Of a stretch of 64,000 bases of DNA, positions 35,324-43,306 are shown piece after piece (position 1 is the first letter of the stretch; each line of letters begins with the position of its first letter). The DNA is taken from assembly GCA_937925855.1 (NCBI GenBank), contig CALAMO010000010.1, positions 1 to 64,000 on the forward strand, written 5' to 3'. This stretch comes from an uncultured Thiotrichaceae bacterium (lineage in GTDB: Bacteria; Pseudomonadota; Gammaproteobacteria; Thiotrichales; Thiotrichaceae). A model generated the notes under the pieces. It saw only the letters and a program-made list of their open reading frames with translations, had not been told where the DNA came from and ran no database searches. The position numbers and the translations under genes are program-made.

Positions 35324-36346
35324 ATGTTCTCAGTCAAAACAGGGCAGTCCGCCGTCAAACTGGATTGGCAGCGCAGGAAACAGGTAGTTTTTACCGTGCG
35401 TAATATCAGCGGTAAAACCATGGAGCGGGTGCAGTTTGCACTGGATACGGGCTGTGCCATCGCAGCGGCGTGTGTGCATTTGCATGATGACGAGGAAAGG
35501 CGATTTGCTAAGGGGGTTTTACGGCAGTATATCGTCACTATCCACGCGCCCGATGCTTTATTTGCTGAGGATTGCTTTTTCAGGCTGCGTGTTTTTGACG
35601 CTGATCATCCCGAGGAAAGCATGGCGGTTAGTCAGGCCGTTCATTTTAGCATCCCTAAGGTTATTGAGCGGCCTGATCATCGCACCCAAAAAACGCTGCC
35701 GCTCTTTGTTACCGGGCTATTATTTTCTGGTTTGGTTTTGGCGGCCAGTGCGGCGGTGATGTGGGATGGTGCTAATGGTACCGGTGTTGCACAGTCGGAA
35801 TCGGTTGTGGGGGATGAACCTGGCGTGGAGGATGAAGCTGAGTTGCTTGCTACTGTTCGTGTTGCTGATAGCGAGCAGCCTGGTGCGGTTAGTCTGCAAG
35901 ACGTTCTGCTGAACACAGATGAAGTTCCTGTACAAAATGATGAGCAATTAGCCGAAGCAGAACGCAAAGCCGAAGCAGAACGTAAGGCCGAAGCAGAGCG
36001 TAAGGCTGAGGCAGAGCGTAAGGCTGAGGCGGAGTTAATAACGACTGCAAGTGGGGTATGCGCTGATGCTTTTCAGGGGAGAATTGCTTGGGATCGACAG
36101 GGGAGTATGCAGTGGGTTGATCACAACCTTAATTTGATGTGTAGAGGCGCAGAAAACTCAACTGAACCTGCGTTATGCTTCAAAACCGTCATGCATGGCT
36201 CGCTGGATAACTGGTGGGATTGGGAGAAAACCATGCGATTGTGCAAAGGTACGTCAAACGCAGTGCTTACCCTGCAATGTTATAATCAGCAGCTGAGCCA
36301 GGGACATAAAAGACTGGCGAGCATTGAGCGCTGCATGGCGTTTTGA
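35324..36346 (+). CDS. Uncharacterised single-pass membrane protein with AEAERK repeats
   Basis: The 340-residue product is not recognised. The N-terminal 110 residues look like a beta-sandwich (VVFTVRNISGKTMERVQFAL). One transmembrane helix follows at about 124-146 (LPLFVTGLLFSGLVLAASAAV), then an acidic linker. Next come four copies of AEAERK, forming a charged helix, and a C-terminal domain with four cysteines (CADAF, LMCRGA, LCKGT, LQCYN). The frame continues upstream to 35189, but that part overlaps the divergent dehydrogenase gene and the operator, so ATG 35324 is taken as the start. The ribosome site is weak. It faces the aldolase gene. Confidence 0.65.
   Translation: MFSVKTGQSAVKLDWQRRKQVVFTVRNISGKTMERVQFALDTGCAIAAACVHLHDDEERRFAKGVLRQYIVTIHAPDALFAEDCFFRLRVFDADHPEESMAVSQAVHFSIPKVIERPDHRTQKTLPLFVTGLLFSGLVLAASAAVMWDGANGTGVAQSESVVGDEPGVEDEAELLATVRVADSEQPGAVSLQDVLLNTDEVPVQNDEQLAEAERKAEAERKAEAERKAEAERKAEAELITTASGVCADAFQGRIAWDRQGSMQWVDHNLNLMCRGAENSTEPALCFKTVMHGSLDNWWDWEKTMRLCKGTSNAVLTLQCYNQQLSQGHKRLASIERCMAF
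35951..36034 (+). repeat. In-frame 18-bp tandem repeat
   Basis: Four complete and one partial 18-bp units (consensus GCCGAAGCAGARCGTAAG) encode AEAERK repeats inside the membrane protein gene. Unit differences are all silent, which points to selection on the protein or recent slippage with drift. Confidence 0.9.
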
Positions 36347-36364
36347 TGATAGGCTGTGTGCGGT

Positions 36365-37195
36365 TTATTCCCCCAAAACCGTCACAATCCGCCGCACCTC
36401 ATCCCGAATCGCAGGTTGAATCTGGCGCATAAAATAACTGCGGTCAAACTGCTCTGGCTCAGCCTGCATCGCCGCCCGCAGGTTATTGCCAATCGCCTGC
36501 CGTAATGAAGTGCCGACATTAAACTTAGCTACCCGCGTCTGTTTCAGTTTAAGCAAATCGGCTTCATAAATCCCGCTGGTACCGTGAATCACCAGCGGAA
36601 TCTCCACTAGATTCTCAATCTGCTGCATCCGTTCATAATCAATGTCACAGCCCGGTGTTTTCAGGCGGTGCACATTCCCCACCGCCACTGCCACCGCATC
36701 AATGCCGCTTTCCACTGCGTACTCGGCGGCCTGCTCCGGCTCAGTGTAAATCGACTTAATATGATCACGACCCTCACTGTAAGCGACGGAGCCAATCTCA
36801 CCTTCCACCGATACCCCCAGCGCCTTAGCGACTTCGACGACATTGCGCGTACGGCGAATATTCTCCGCCAGCGTTTCCTGCGAACCGTCGAACATGACGG
36901 AGGAGTAACCGGCCTGCATGGCCTGATAGACAATGCTTTCGTCATAACAGTGGTCGAGGTGCAGGCAAATTTGAGCCTTGCTGCGTTTAATAATCGGCAG
37001 CAACATCCCGGCCAGTGTATCCACACCCAGCATATCCACCATGTCTTTATTGGTGGCAAAGATAACGGGTTGCCGAAGTTCTTCTGCTACCTCTGCAATA
37101 GCAATTGCTTCTTCAAAGCCAAACACGTTGATGCAGGCGACTGAGCCTTTGGACTCAGCGGCTTGGGGGAGAATGTCGTTTAGGGTGACTAACAT
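36365..37195 (-). CDS. Class II fructose-bisphosphate-aldolase family protein
   Basis: The 276-residue TIM-barrel aldolase has the zinc and catalytic blocks ICLHLDHCYDESIV, VEGEIGSVAYSEGRD and LVIHGTSGI. It resembles IolJ, KbaY and GatY, which split phosphorylated keto acids or sugars to dihydroxyacetone phosphate plus an aldehyde. It is on the same strand as the IolC-like kinase at 37375, separated by a palindromic repeat tract. A kinase-aldolase pair is the usual end of an inositol-like or tagatose-like route. Confidence 0.88.
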   Translation of the reverse strand: MLVTLNDILPQAAESKGSVACINVFGFEEAIAIAEVAEELRQPVIFATNKDMVDMLGVDTLAGMLLPIIKRSKAQICLHLDHCYDESIVYQAMQAGYSSVMFDGSQETLAENIRRTRNVVEVAKALGVSVEGEIGSVAYSEGRDHIKSIYTEPEQAAEYAVESGIDAVAVAVGNVHRLKTPGCDIDYERMQQIENLVEIPLVIHGTSGIYEADLLKLKQTRVAKFNVGTSLRQAIGNNLRAAMQAEPEQFDRSYFMRQIQPAIRDEVRRIVTVLGE

Positions 37196-37226
37196 AGATA
37201 AGCTCTCGGGTTAACCCCACTGTTGC

Positions 37227-37359
37227 TTAAATCCCTCTCGTTCCCCAGGGCACCGTTTTTGCAAAACGGTCGAAACAAAGGGAGAGGCCTTCCAGATTAA
37301 AGGGGGGCTATCTGGAGGGTACTCCCCTTTGAAAAAGGGGAGACCGAGGGGATTTAAAG
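37227..37359. repeat. Palindromic intergenic repeat tract B
   Basis: The outer arms CTTAAATCCCTCTCG and CGAGGGGATTTAAAG are nearly complementary. Inside lie ACCGTTTT/AAAACGGT (37252-37270) and CTCCCCTTT/AAAGGGGAG (37322-37342). The inner GCACCGTTT hairpin recalls the one in tract A at 32827. The tract sits between the kinase and aldolase genes of one transcription unit and could attenuate or process the message. Confidence 0.8.
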
Positions 37360-37374
37360 TGTATGAGTACATCC

Positions 37375-38382
37375 TCATCCTACCGGCTTAGGATTATACT
37401 CATTCTTCGCCATAAAACTGATAAGTTCATCAAAAGTCGGCATCGACTCGGTGCAGGTACGCCCGGAAACATTAAGCGCCGCTGCCGCTGATCCCATCGC
37501 TACGGCATCCTGTAAGCTGTAATTATTTAATAGCGCATACATCAGGCTACCGGCAAAGGCATCGCCCGCGCCAAACGGTTTTTGTACCTCCGCCGGGAAC
37601 ACGCCCTGGCGGAAAATCAAGTCATGGGTGTAAGTCGTGCTGCCTTTAGCGCCGTCTTTCATAATGACTACTTCAGTCGGGTTTTGCAGGTAGCGGGCCT
37701 TAACGGCCTCATCGTCCGCCGCCGGGGTGTCGAGGTATTCCAATACGTCGAATTCTTCGCGGTTGCCAATAATGATATGACTGTGGCGGGCGGCGAGGTT
37801 GTAATAAATGGTGGGTGCTTCCGGGCTTTCCCAGGAGTAGGCGCGGTAATCCATGTCAAGTACAACCAGGGTATTATTCTGACGGGCATATTCCATCGCG
37901 AGTAATGTTGCTTCACGCGATGGGCTGCCACACAGCGCGGTGCCGGATACTAATAATATGCGCGCACTGGCAATATAATCGACGTCAATATCGCCGGGCT
38001 GGAGCGCAATGTCCGCCGCATTATTACGATAGATCACCACTTCGGGCTGGTCAGCGCGCATTTCTGTGATAGCCAGACTGGTACGTGCACCACCAAAAAT
38101 GGTTTTCATTCCCGCCAGATCAATACCCTGAGTACGCATATAATGACAGACAAAACGACCCAGTCCATCATCCGATACGCAACCGATAAAACCCGGTTTT
38201 GCGCCCAGTTTCGCCAGTGCGACCGCGATATTGGCTGGCGAACCGCCGACGTATTTATCAAATCCGGTGACCTCGGTAAACGAGCTGTCACTTTCCCGGG
38301 CGTAAAGATCAACACCAGCGCGTCCAAGACAAATGACGTCGAGTGGGCGTTGTTGATGGTTTAAATTATGCAGTGGGTTCAT
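37375..38382 (-). CDS. iolC: PfkB-family kinase, 5-dehydro-2-deoxygluconokinase-like
   Basis: The 335-residue ribokinase-fold enzyme has DVICLGRAGVDLYA at its N-terminus, GGSPANIAVALAKLG, and PFGAGDAFAGSLMY with the catalytic aspartate. The first and second blocks are those of IolC, which phosphorylates 5-dehydro-2-deoxygluconate in inositol degradation. Other iol genes (iolB, iolD) are absent from the window, so a related sugar acid may be the substrate. It is divergent from the isomerase gene, with two operators between them. Confidence 0.82.
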   Translation of the reverse strand: MNPLHNLNHQQRPLDVICLGRAGVDLYARESDSSFTEVTGFDKYVGGSPANIAVALAKLGAKPGFIGCVSDDGLGRFVCHYMRTQGIDLAGMKTIFGGARTSLAITEMRADQPEVVIYRNNAADIALQPGDIDVDYIASARILLVSGTALCGSPSREATLLAMEYARQNNTLVVLDMDYRAYSWESPEAPTIYYNLAARHSHIIIGNREEFDVLEYLDTPAADDEAVKARYLQNPTEVVIMKDGAKGSTTYTHDLIFRQGVFPAEVQKPFGAGDAFAGSLMYALLNNYSLQDAVAMGSAAAALNVSGRTCTESMPTFDELISFMAKNEYNPKPVG

Positions 38383-38441
38383 TCAATCTGTTTCGCAGGC
38401 TGGTCAATGAATTGATAAGTTTAGAATAGTCGGCGCATGGC

Positions 38442-38457
38442 TTGCAAACGTTTTCAA
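38442..38457. promoter_or_regulatory. LacI-family operator 2
   Basis: TTGCAAACGTTTTCAA is identical over all 16 bp to the site at 35288. It lies 60 bp upstream of the kinase start and can control the minus-strand kinase-aldolase unit. Confidence 0.87.
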
Positions 38458-38514
38458 AAAAATTCTTACCCTATCATTTTATGCGTGATATTTGATTGTA
38501 ATCGCCCTTTATTG

Positions 38515-38530
38515 TTGATAACGTTTTCAT
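38515..38530. promoter_or_regulatory. LacI-family operator 3 (divergent half)
   Basis: TTGATAACGTTTTCAT matches 13 of 16 positions of the other two sites, with the AACGTTTTCA core intact. It lies 23 bp upstream of the isomerase ATG and just before its GGAG. Its centre is 73 bp, about seven helical turns, from the centre of operator 2, a distance compatible with looping. Confidence 0.7.
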
Positions 38531-38552
38531 AACTTATTTTGGAGTGATTTAC

Positions 38553-39440
38553 ATGAAGCTACGTCTGTCCAATGCCCCGTGTTCCTGGGGTGTCGAATTT
38601 GCCGGTAATCCTGACAATCCACCGTGGCAAAAGGTGCTGGATGATATTCGGGAGGCCGGTTATGGCGCAACTGAACTGGGGCCGTTGGGTTATTTGCCGA
38701 CGGATACGGGTGAATTGCGTGCTGCGATGGAGGAGCGTGGTTTGAAATTGCTGGCGGGCACTTTGTTTCAGCATTTGCACGACCCTTCAAAGCGGCAGGC
38801 TATTCTGGACGTTACCCGTAAAAGCTGTGAAATCTTACAGCCACAGGGCGCAGAATTCATGGTATTCATTGATCACGTTGCCTCACCGCGTACCGATCAG
38901 GCCGGACAGGTGGACACGGCAACCCGGCTGGAAGGTGATGATTGGAAAGGCATGATGCAGACTGTGCGTGAGGCGGCGAAAATCTGTGTTGATCACGGCA
39001 TTACGCCAACGCTACATCCGCATACCGGCACCTTTATTGAGTACCGCGATGAGCTGGATCGGGCGATGGAGGATCTGGATGAGAGCCTGATGAGCCTGGT
39101 GATTGATACCGGCCACTGTCAGTATGCCAGCATCGACCCGGCGCAGGTCATTCGCGATTATGCACCGCGGGTGAAGTATCTGCATTTTAAAGATATTGAT
39201 GCGGATATTCACCGTAAAGTGGTGGCTGAGAAGATTGACTTTTATAAAGCCGTGGGCGCCGGTGTGTTTACTCCACTGGGTGAAGGCTGCGTGGATTTTG
39301 CGGCGGTGAAACAGGTGCTAACGGATATTGAATTTGATGGCTGGGTGACGGTGGAACAGGATATTGATCCGACGAAACCGGCTGATCCGTTAAGGGATGC
39401 GCAGCAGAGTCGGGAATTTATTGAGCGGGCGATGTTTTAG
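38553..39440 (+). CDS. Sugar phosphate isomerase/epimerase (IolE-like TIM barrel)
   Basis: The 295-residue TIM-barrel protein of the AP-endonuclease-2 family starts MKLRLSNAPCSWGVEFAG; the NAPCSWG start is typical of inosose isomerase/dehydratase-like proteins. Metal ligands lie in the TLHPHTGTF, VIDTGHCQYA and YLHFKDID segments. The ATG at 38553 has GGAG 8 nt upstream. It is followed within 11 bp by the regulator gene, forming the plus-strand arm of the divergent regulon. Confidence 0.85.
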   Translation: MKLRLSNAPCSWGVEFAGNPDNPPWQKVLDDIREAGYGATELGPLGYLPTDTGELRAAMEERGLKLLAGTLFQHLHDPSKRQAILDVTRKSCEILQPQGAEFMVFIDHVASPRTDQAGQVDTATRLEGDDWKGMMQTVREAAKICVDHGITPTLHPHTGTFIEYRDELDRAMEDLDESLMSLVIDTGHCQYASIDPAQVIRDYAPRVKYLHFKDIDADIHRKVVAEKIDFYKAVGAGVFTPLGEGCVDFAAVKQVLTDIEFDGWVTVEQDIDPTKPADPLRDAQQSREFIERAMF

Positions 39441-39446
39441 AGGAGG
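39441..39446 (+). promoter_or_regulatory. Shine-Dalgarno deciding an AUC start
   Basis: AGGAGG ends 5 nt before an ATC codon at 39452 that opens the full LacI helix-turn-helix reading frame. No ATG, GTG or TTG exists in this frame between the upstream stop (39422) and the internal ATG at 39557. Confidence 0.7.
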
Positions 39447-39451
39447 CTGAC

Positions 39452-40453
39452 ATCACCACCCAAAAAATCACCATAGTACAAGTCGCCGCCCGCGCAGGCG
39501 TCTCCATCTCAGCTGTCTCCCGCGCCTTCAACCCGGAAGCCAGCTGTTCCGCCGCCATGCGCGAAAAAGTTATGTTGGCTGCGGAACAGCTGGGCTACAA
39601 GCCAAACCGGCTGGCGCGGGGTATCCGGGCGCCGTCGAAATTAATCGGTATTCTAATGACCGATTTCGAGAACCCGGCCTACCTGCAAATCCTGAATGAC
39701 TTCACCCGAACCTTACAACAGCATGGCTATCACAGCCTGCTGATTAATGTGGGCGAGGGGATGGCGATTCAGGAAGCGGTGGAGCTGGTGATGGAATATC
39801 AGGTGGATGGTCTGGTGGTAACGTCTTCGGTATTACCGGTCGAACTGGCGGAGGTGTGCCAGGCGCAGGAAGTGCCAGCGGTGATTTTTGCACGGCATTC
39901 ACGTAATACTCCGCTGTCCACGGTGAGCTGTGACAATGTGTCCGGGGGGGCGATGGCGGCGGATGCGTTGGTGGCTGCGGGTTATCAGCGTTTTGCGTTT
40001 ATTGGTGGTGTTGAGGGCGCATCAACCACGATTGATCGGCAGCGTGGCTTTATTGCACGTTTGGTTGAGTTGGGGCAGGAGCAATGGCAGGTCGTAGATG
40101 GCGGACGTCACAGCTATGAAGCCGGGTTTGAGGCGACCTGTCGCTTGTTCGCGCAAGCAGAGCCACCGGATGGGTTGTTTTTCGCGGATGATATTCTGGC
40201 CTTTGGCGGGATGGATGCTGTGCGCCACGAGTTTGGGCTGAGTGTGCCGCAGGATGTCGGGATTATCGGGCTGGATGATATTCAGTTTGCCAGCCACCGT
40301 TCTTATGATCTGACCACGGTACGCCAGCCGTTTGCGGATATGGTGCAGGCGACGGTGGCACGCCTATTGGATGAGGTGGCGGCGGACGAGGCGTTGGCGG
40401 CGCATCAGTTGGTGTTGCCCTGTGAGCTGGTGGTGCGGGGTTCGGTGCGCTGA
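39452..40453 (+). CDS. LacI-family transcriptional regulator, probable AUC start
   Basis: Read from ATC 39452 the product has 333 residues, normal for LacI/GalR. It contains an N-terminal helix-turn-helix (ITIVQVAARAGVSISAVSRA), hinge (GYKPNRLARGI) and a periplasmic-binding-like effector domain (ILMTDFENPAYLQILNDF, GIIGLDDIQFASHRSYDLTT). Starting at the first ATG (39557) would delete most of the DNA-binding domain. It is co-transcribed with the isomerase gene and most likely binds the three operators at 35288, 38442 and 38515. The effector is presumably a pathway sugar or inositol. Confidence 0.9.
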   Translation: MTTQKITIVQVAARAGVSISAVSRAFNPEASCSAAMREKVMLAAEQLGYKPNRLARGIRAPSKLIGILMTDFENPAYLQILNDFTRTLQQHGYHSLLINVGEGMAIQEAVELVMEYQVDGLVVTSSVLPVELAEVCQAQEVPAVIFARHSRNTPLSTVSCDNVSGGAMAADALVAAGYQRFAFIGGVEGASTTIDRQRGFIARLVELGQEQWQVVDGGRHSYEAGFEATCRLFAQAEPPDGLFFADDILAFGGMDAVRHEFGLSVPQDVGIIGLDDIQFASHRSYDLTTVRQPFADMVQATVARLLDEVAADEALAAHQLVLPCELVVRGSVR

Positions 40454-40582
40454 GTGCTGGGTCGTATCGGTAGTGTTTGGTCGGTATCTGGCAAAACGTT
40501 TAATAAATGTAAAGTCCAGCAGCGCGTCTGCTATCAGATTCAAGCTATACTCATAGGATAAAGCAACTCAACGGATCATCTC

Positions 40583-40981
40583 ATGAAAAAAATAGTACGC
40601 GCGATCATAACGCTGTCCTTCGCCCTAGCGATGGGTGCCTGCATGCAGCATCCGCCTGTTGCTGAGCCGCCGCCTGCGCCACCGACAGCCAATCCGCTTA
40701 AGCCTCAAGACCTCAAGAATCAGGCCAGCTGTGAATCCGCAGGCGGGATCTGGCGCCGTGAAGGGTTGGCGGGTATTGATGCCTGCGTGCTGCCCGCGCA
40801 AGATGCAGGCAAAGCCTGTACGGATAGCAGACAGTGTACCTATCGCTGTTTGGCTAAGCCCGGTACCGAAGTGCAGATGGGGCAGAAAGCCGAGGGTCAG
40901 TGTCAGGTTAATAGCAGCCCCTTTGGCTGTCGGACTGAAATCAATGGCGGTTTGGCTGAGCCGACTTTGTGTGTTGATTAG
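40583..40981 (+). CDS. Cysteine-rich lipoprotein
   Basis: The 132-residue product has a lipoprotein signal (MKKIVRAIITLSFALAMGAC, lipobox MGAC with lipidated C20) and a Pro-rich linker (EPPPAPPTANPLKP). The C-terminal domain has eight cysteines (CESAGGIW, ACVLP, KACTDS, CTYRC, GQCQV, FGCRT, TLCVD), probably disulfide-bonded. No family name is recognised. It is a single gene with no operon partner. Confidence 0.8.
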   Translation: MKKIVRAIITLSFALAMGACMQHPPVAEPPPAPPTANPLKPQDLKNQASCESAGGIWRREGLAGIDACVLPAQDAGKACTDSRQCTYRCLAKPGTEVQMGQKAEGQCQVNSSPFGCRTEINGGLAEPTLCVD

Positions 40982-41009
40982 TAGGCAGTGTTAGCCCAAT
41001 ATCCGACGT

Positions 41010-41360
41010 TTAATCGAAGGTCATAACCGGGCGCACTTCGACGGTGCCATGAGCAGCAGACGGGATTTTGGCCGCGTAAGCCAGCGCTTCATCCAGGTCT
41101 TTGCAATCCAACAGGTAGTAGCCGCCCAGCATTTCTCTGGTTTCGGCAAACGGGCCATCCGTTATTGTCGTTTGACCGCCTTTTGTACTCACAGAAGTCG
41201 CGGTGGCTACGGGTTGTAGCGCATTACCGCCAAGCAAGACTCCGGCCTCGCTGGCTTCCTGGCTAAAAGTGCCGTAGTCCGCAATGAGCTGATCAAATTC
41301 AGGGGTGCCGTAAGCGGGTTCTACGCTTTCTGCGGCGTAAATCAGTAGTATGTATTGCAT
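41010..41360 (-). CDS. YciI/DGPF-domain family protein
   Basis: The 116-residue product starts MQYILLIYAAESVEPAYGTP and contains the ITDGPFAETREMLGGYY motif, the DGPF signature of the YCII-related fold. These are small dimeric alpha-beta barrels, often fused to or near sigma factors, with no established reaction. The ATG at 41360 fits the family; upstream frame is non-coding. Its promoter region overlaps that of the divergent Uma2 gene. Confidence 0.9.
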   Translation of the reverse strand: MQYILLIYAAESVEPAYGTPEFDQLIADYGTFSQEASEAGVLLGGNALQPVATATSVSTKGGQTTITDGPFAETREMLGGYYLLDCKDLDEALAYAAKIPSAAHGTVEVRPVMTFD

Positions 41361-41546
41361 GATTGTTCTCCTCGGGTGAAAATTTTCATCGCTGTTAGTG
41401 TTTAAGAATACCCGTTTTGGCAGGTTAAAGTGATAAGACGAACGGCAAATTTGGAAATCGACACATCCGGTAAAAAATTTTGAAATATTTTTATCACGCC
41501 CTAATCTGTTAAACTTATTGAGACTTTCAGTAGGTGAAACCCGATA

Positions 41547-42122
41547 ATGCCAGCTCAGCAAGACCCTCAAATTTCAGCACAAGCATATCTGCAACAGGAA
41601 CGTGCGGCAGCCGCCAAAAGTGAATATTTCAATGGCGAAGTGTTTGCTATGGCTGGCGCAAGTCGCAGGCATAATCAGATCACCTCCAATCTGGTGGTTG
41701 CATTAGGGAGCCAATTGGTGGCGCGTGATTGCAGTGTGTTAGCCAGCGATATGAAAGTACGCACTCATACCCGTGAGGCTGATAAGTACAGCTATCCTGA
41801 CGTGGTGGTAGCCTGTGATGATGAACAGTATGAGGATGAGGAAGAAGACGTATTGCTGAATCCGCGTATGGTGATTGAGGTGCTGTCAAAATCAACGGAA
41901 GCTTATGATCGCGGTCTGAAATTTTTTCATTATCAGCTGATTCCGTCGCTGCAGGATTATTTGCTGGTGACGCAGCATTATTGCCGCCTTGAACATTATC
42001 AACGTCGCGCTGATAATCAGTGGGTGTATTCCGAGTTTCACGCCCTGACGGATGAACTGGAACTAAGCAGTTTGGGCTGTCGGCTTAAAGTGGCTGATGT
42101 TTATCGCCGGGTCAAATTTTAA
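41547..42122 (+). CDS. Uma2 family putative restriction endonuclease
   Basis: The 191-residue product has the PD-(D/E)XK-like core of the Uma2/DUF820 family: KSEYFNGEVFAMAGASRRHNQI, SYPDVVVACDD (acidic residue) and PRMVIEVLSKSTEAYDRGLKF (E-x-LS-x-S-T). The family is very abundant in cyanobacteria and some proteobacteria and has no defined biological target. Its stop overlaps that of the convergent transporter gene. Confidence 0.92.
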   Translation: MPAQQDPQISAQAYLQQERAAAAKSEYFNGEVFAMAGASRRHNQITSNLVVALGSQLVARDCSVLASDMKVRTHTREADKYSYPDVVVACDDEQYEDEEEDVLLNPRMVIEVLSKSTEAYDRGLKFFHYQLIPSLQDYLLVTQHYCRLEHYQRRADNQWVYSEFHALTDELELSSLGCRLKVADVYRRVKF

Positions 42123-43081
42123 TTACTATTTTTGTTCTTTGACGCAAGCTGTTCGCGCCACGCCGTTAACACCCCGGCACTAATCACCAGCGCAATGCCC
42201 AGCCATGCCACGCTATCCGGCCATGCACCAAACAATACCTGCCCCCAGAAGGCAGCAAACAACAGATAGCTAAAGTCCAGCGGTGCCAGCAAACTGGAGT
42301 CAGCGGTCTGGTAGGCGCGGGTCAGGCTTATATTGCCGGTCAGGTTGAGTAACGATGCCAACGCAGCCAGGCCTAAGACCAGCAGGCTTAGCTCAGGCCA
42401 ACCAATGGCAATAAACGGCATGGCTTGTTGTGTGGCTTCACTCGCTGGGAACAGACTCAGGAGCGTAATACCGGTGAGCGCGGAGGCAACAAACATCAGC
42501 GCTACCGCAAAGGCCAGTGCCAGCGTACTTTCCCGCCGACAGGCTTTACGCAGGGTCATGACATTACAGGCGAAAAAGAAGCCCGCCAGCACCGGCAGTA
42601 CCTGAATCGGTGAAAAATCATTTTGCCACGGCTGTAGGATCAGGGCAGCACCCAGCAGTCCCAGAATAATCGAGCTGATGCGCCAAACACCAATAGTTTC
42701 GCCTAACACCGGGCCGGCGAGTAATGAAACAAAGACCGGGTAAGTGTACAAACCCGCGCCCATTTGAGCGGTGCTTAAGTGGGGTGCGCCTGCGAAGAAA
42801 CAGAACATACAAACGGTGAGGAAAGCAGCGCGTAGAAAAACGGCTTTAGCGTTGATAGGCAGCAACAGACTGAGGCCACCACTGATACCGGCCAGTACTA
42901 ACAGGATAGCGATATTAAAACTTGAACGCAGCGCCTGAAACTGCCAGAAAGAGGCATCGCTGGATGCTAGTTTAACCAATGAGTCCTGTAAGGATAGGGT
43001 CAGCACGCCGGTGAGGAGGAGCACGATAGCGAATAGCGGGCGGTCTTCGCCATTGGTTTGGCTGAACAGGGAGATTTTCAT
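42119..43081 (-). CDS. DMT-superfamily (EamA) transporter
   Basis: The 320-residue protein has ten predicted membrane helices in two EamA halves, starting with LFAIVLLLTGVLTLSLQDSLVKL and including LVLGLAALASLLNLTGNISLTRAYQTADSSLLAPLDF. This is the drug/metabolite exporter family. The ATG at 43081 (MKISLF) is preferred over an earlier in-frame codon. Substrate unknown. Confidence 0.9.
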   Translation of the reverse strand: MKISLFSQTNGEDRPLFAIVLLLTGVLTLSLQDSLVKLASSDASFWQFQALRSSFNIAILLVLAGISGGLSLLLPINAKAVFLRAAFLTVCMFCFFAGAPHLSTAQMGAGLYTYPVFVSLLAGPVLGETIGVWRISSIILGLLGAALILQPWQNDFSPIQVLPVLAGFFFACNVMTLRKACRRESTLALAFAVALMFVASALTGITLLSLFPASEATQQAMPFIAIGWPELSLLVLGLAALASLLNLTGNISLTRAYQTADSSLLAPLDFSYLLFAAFWGQVLFGAWPDSVAWLGIALVISAGVLTAWREQLASKNKNSN

Positions 43082-43306
43082 GGAGTGGTACCCGCCGCTC
43101 ACCGGAATGATTATATGGCTATGACTTCTACGGTAAGCGTGCAAAAAAGTCAATCAGAGGTATATCAGCCTCTCTGATTCCGCAAGGCGGGCATTTGGCT
43201 TCGGCAATGAAATTGCGCGGGCGATTGCGTATTTATCTTCCCGGTTTAATAGGCATTGGATAAACAGCATTACGCCATTGAACTCAGTCATCGCGTGCTA
43301 AAAGTT

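Noticed and set aside
39557-40453. LacI-type regulator starting at ATG 39557
   Set aside because: This would remove most of the helix-turn-helix, which is encoded intact upstream and preceded by a perfect ribosome site.
38544-40453. Canonical myo-inositol operon
   Set aside because: IolC-, IolE- and IolJ-like proteins are present, but iolB, iolD, an iolA-type dehydrogenase and an inositol transporter are missing, so the canonical pathway cannot be claimed.
40487-40506. AAAACGTTTAATAAA downstream of the LacI-type gene, a possible fourth operator
   Set aside because: Only the central AACGTT matches the consensus; the flanking positions disagree, and the nearby gene (a lipoprotein) is not an obvious pathway member.
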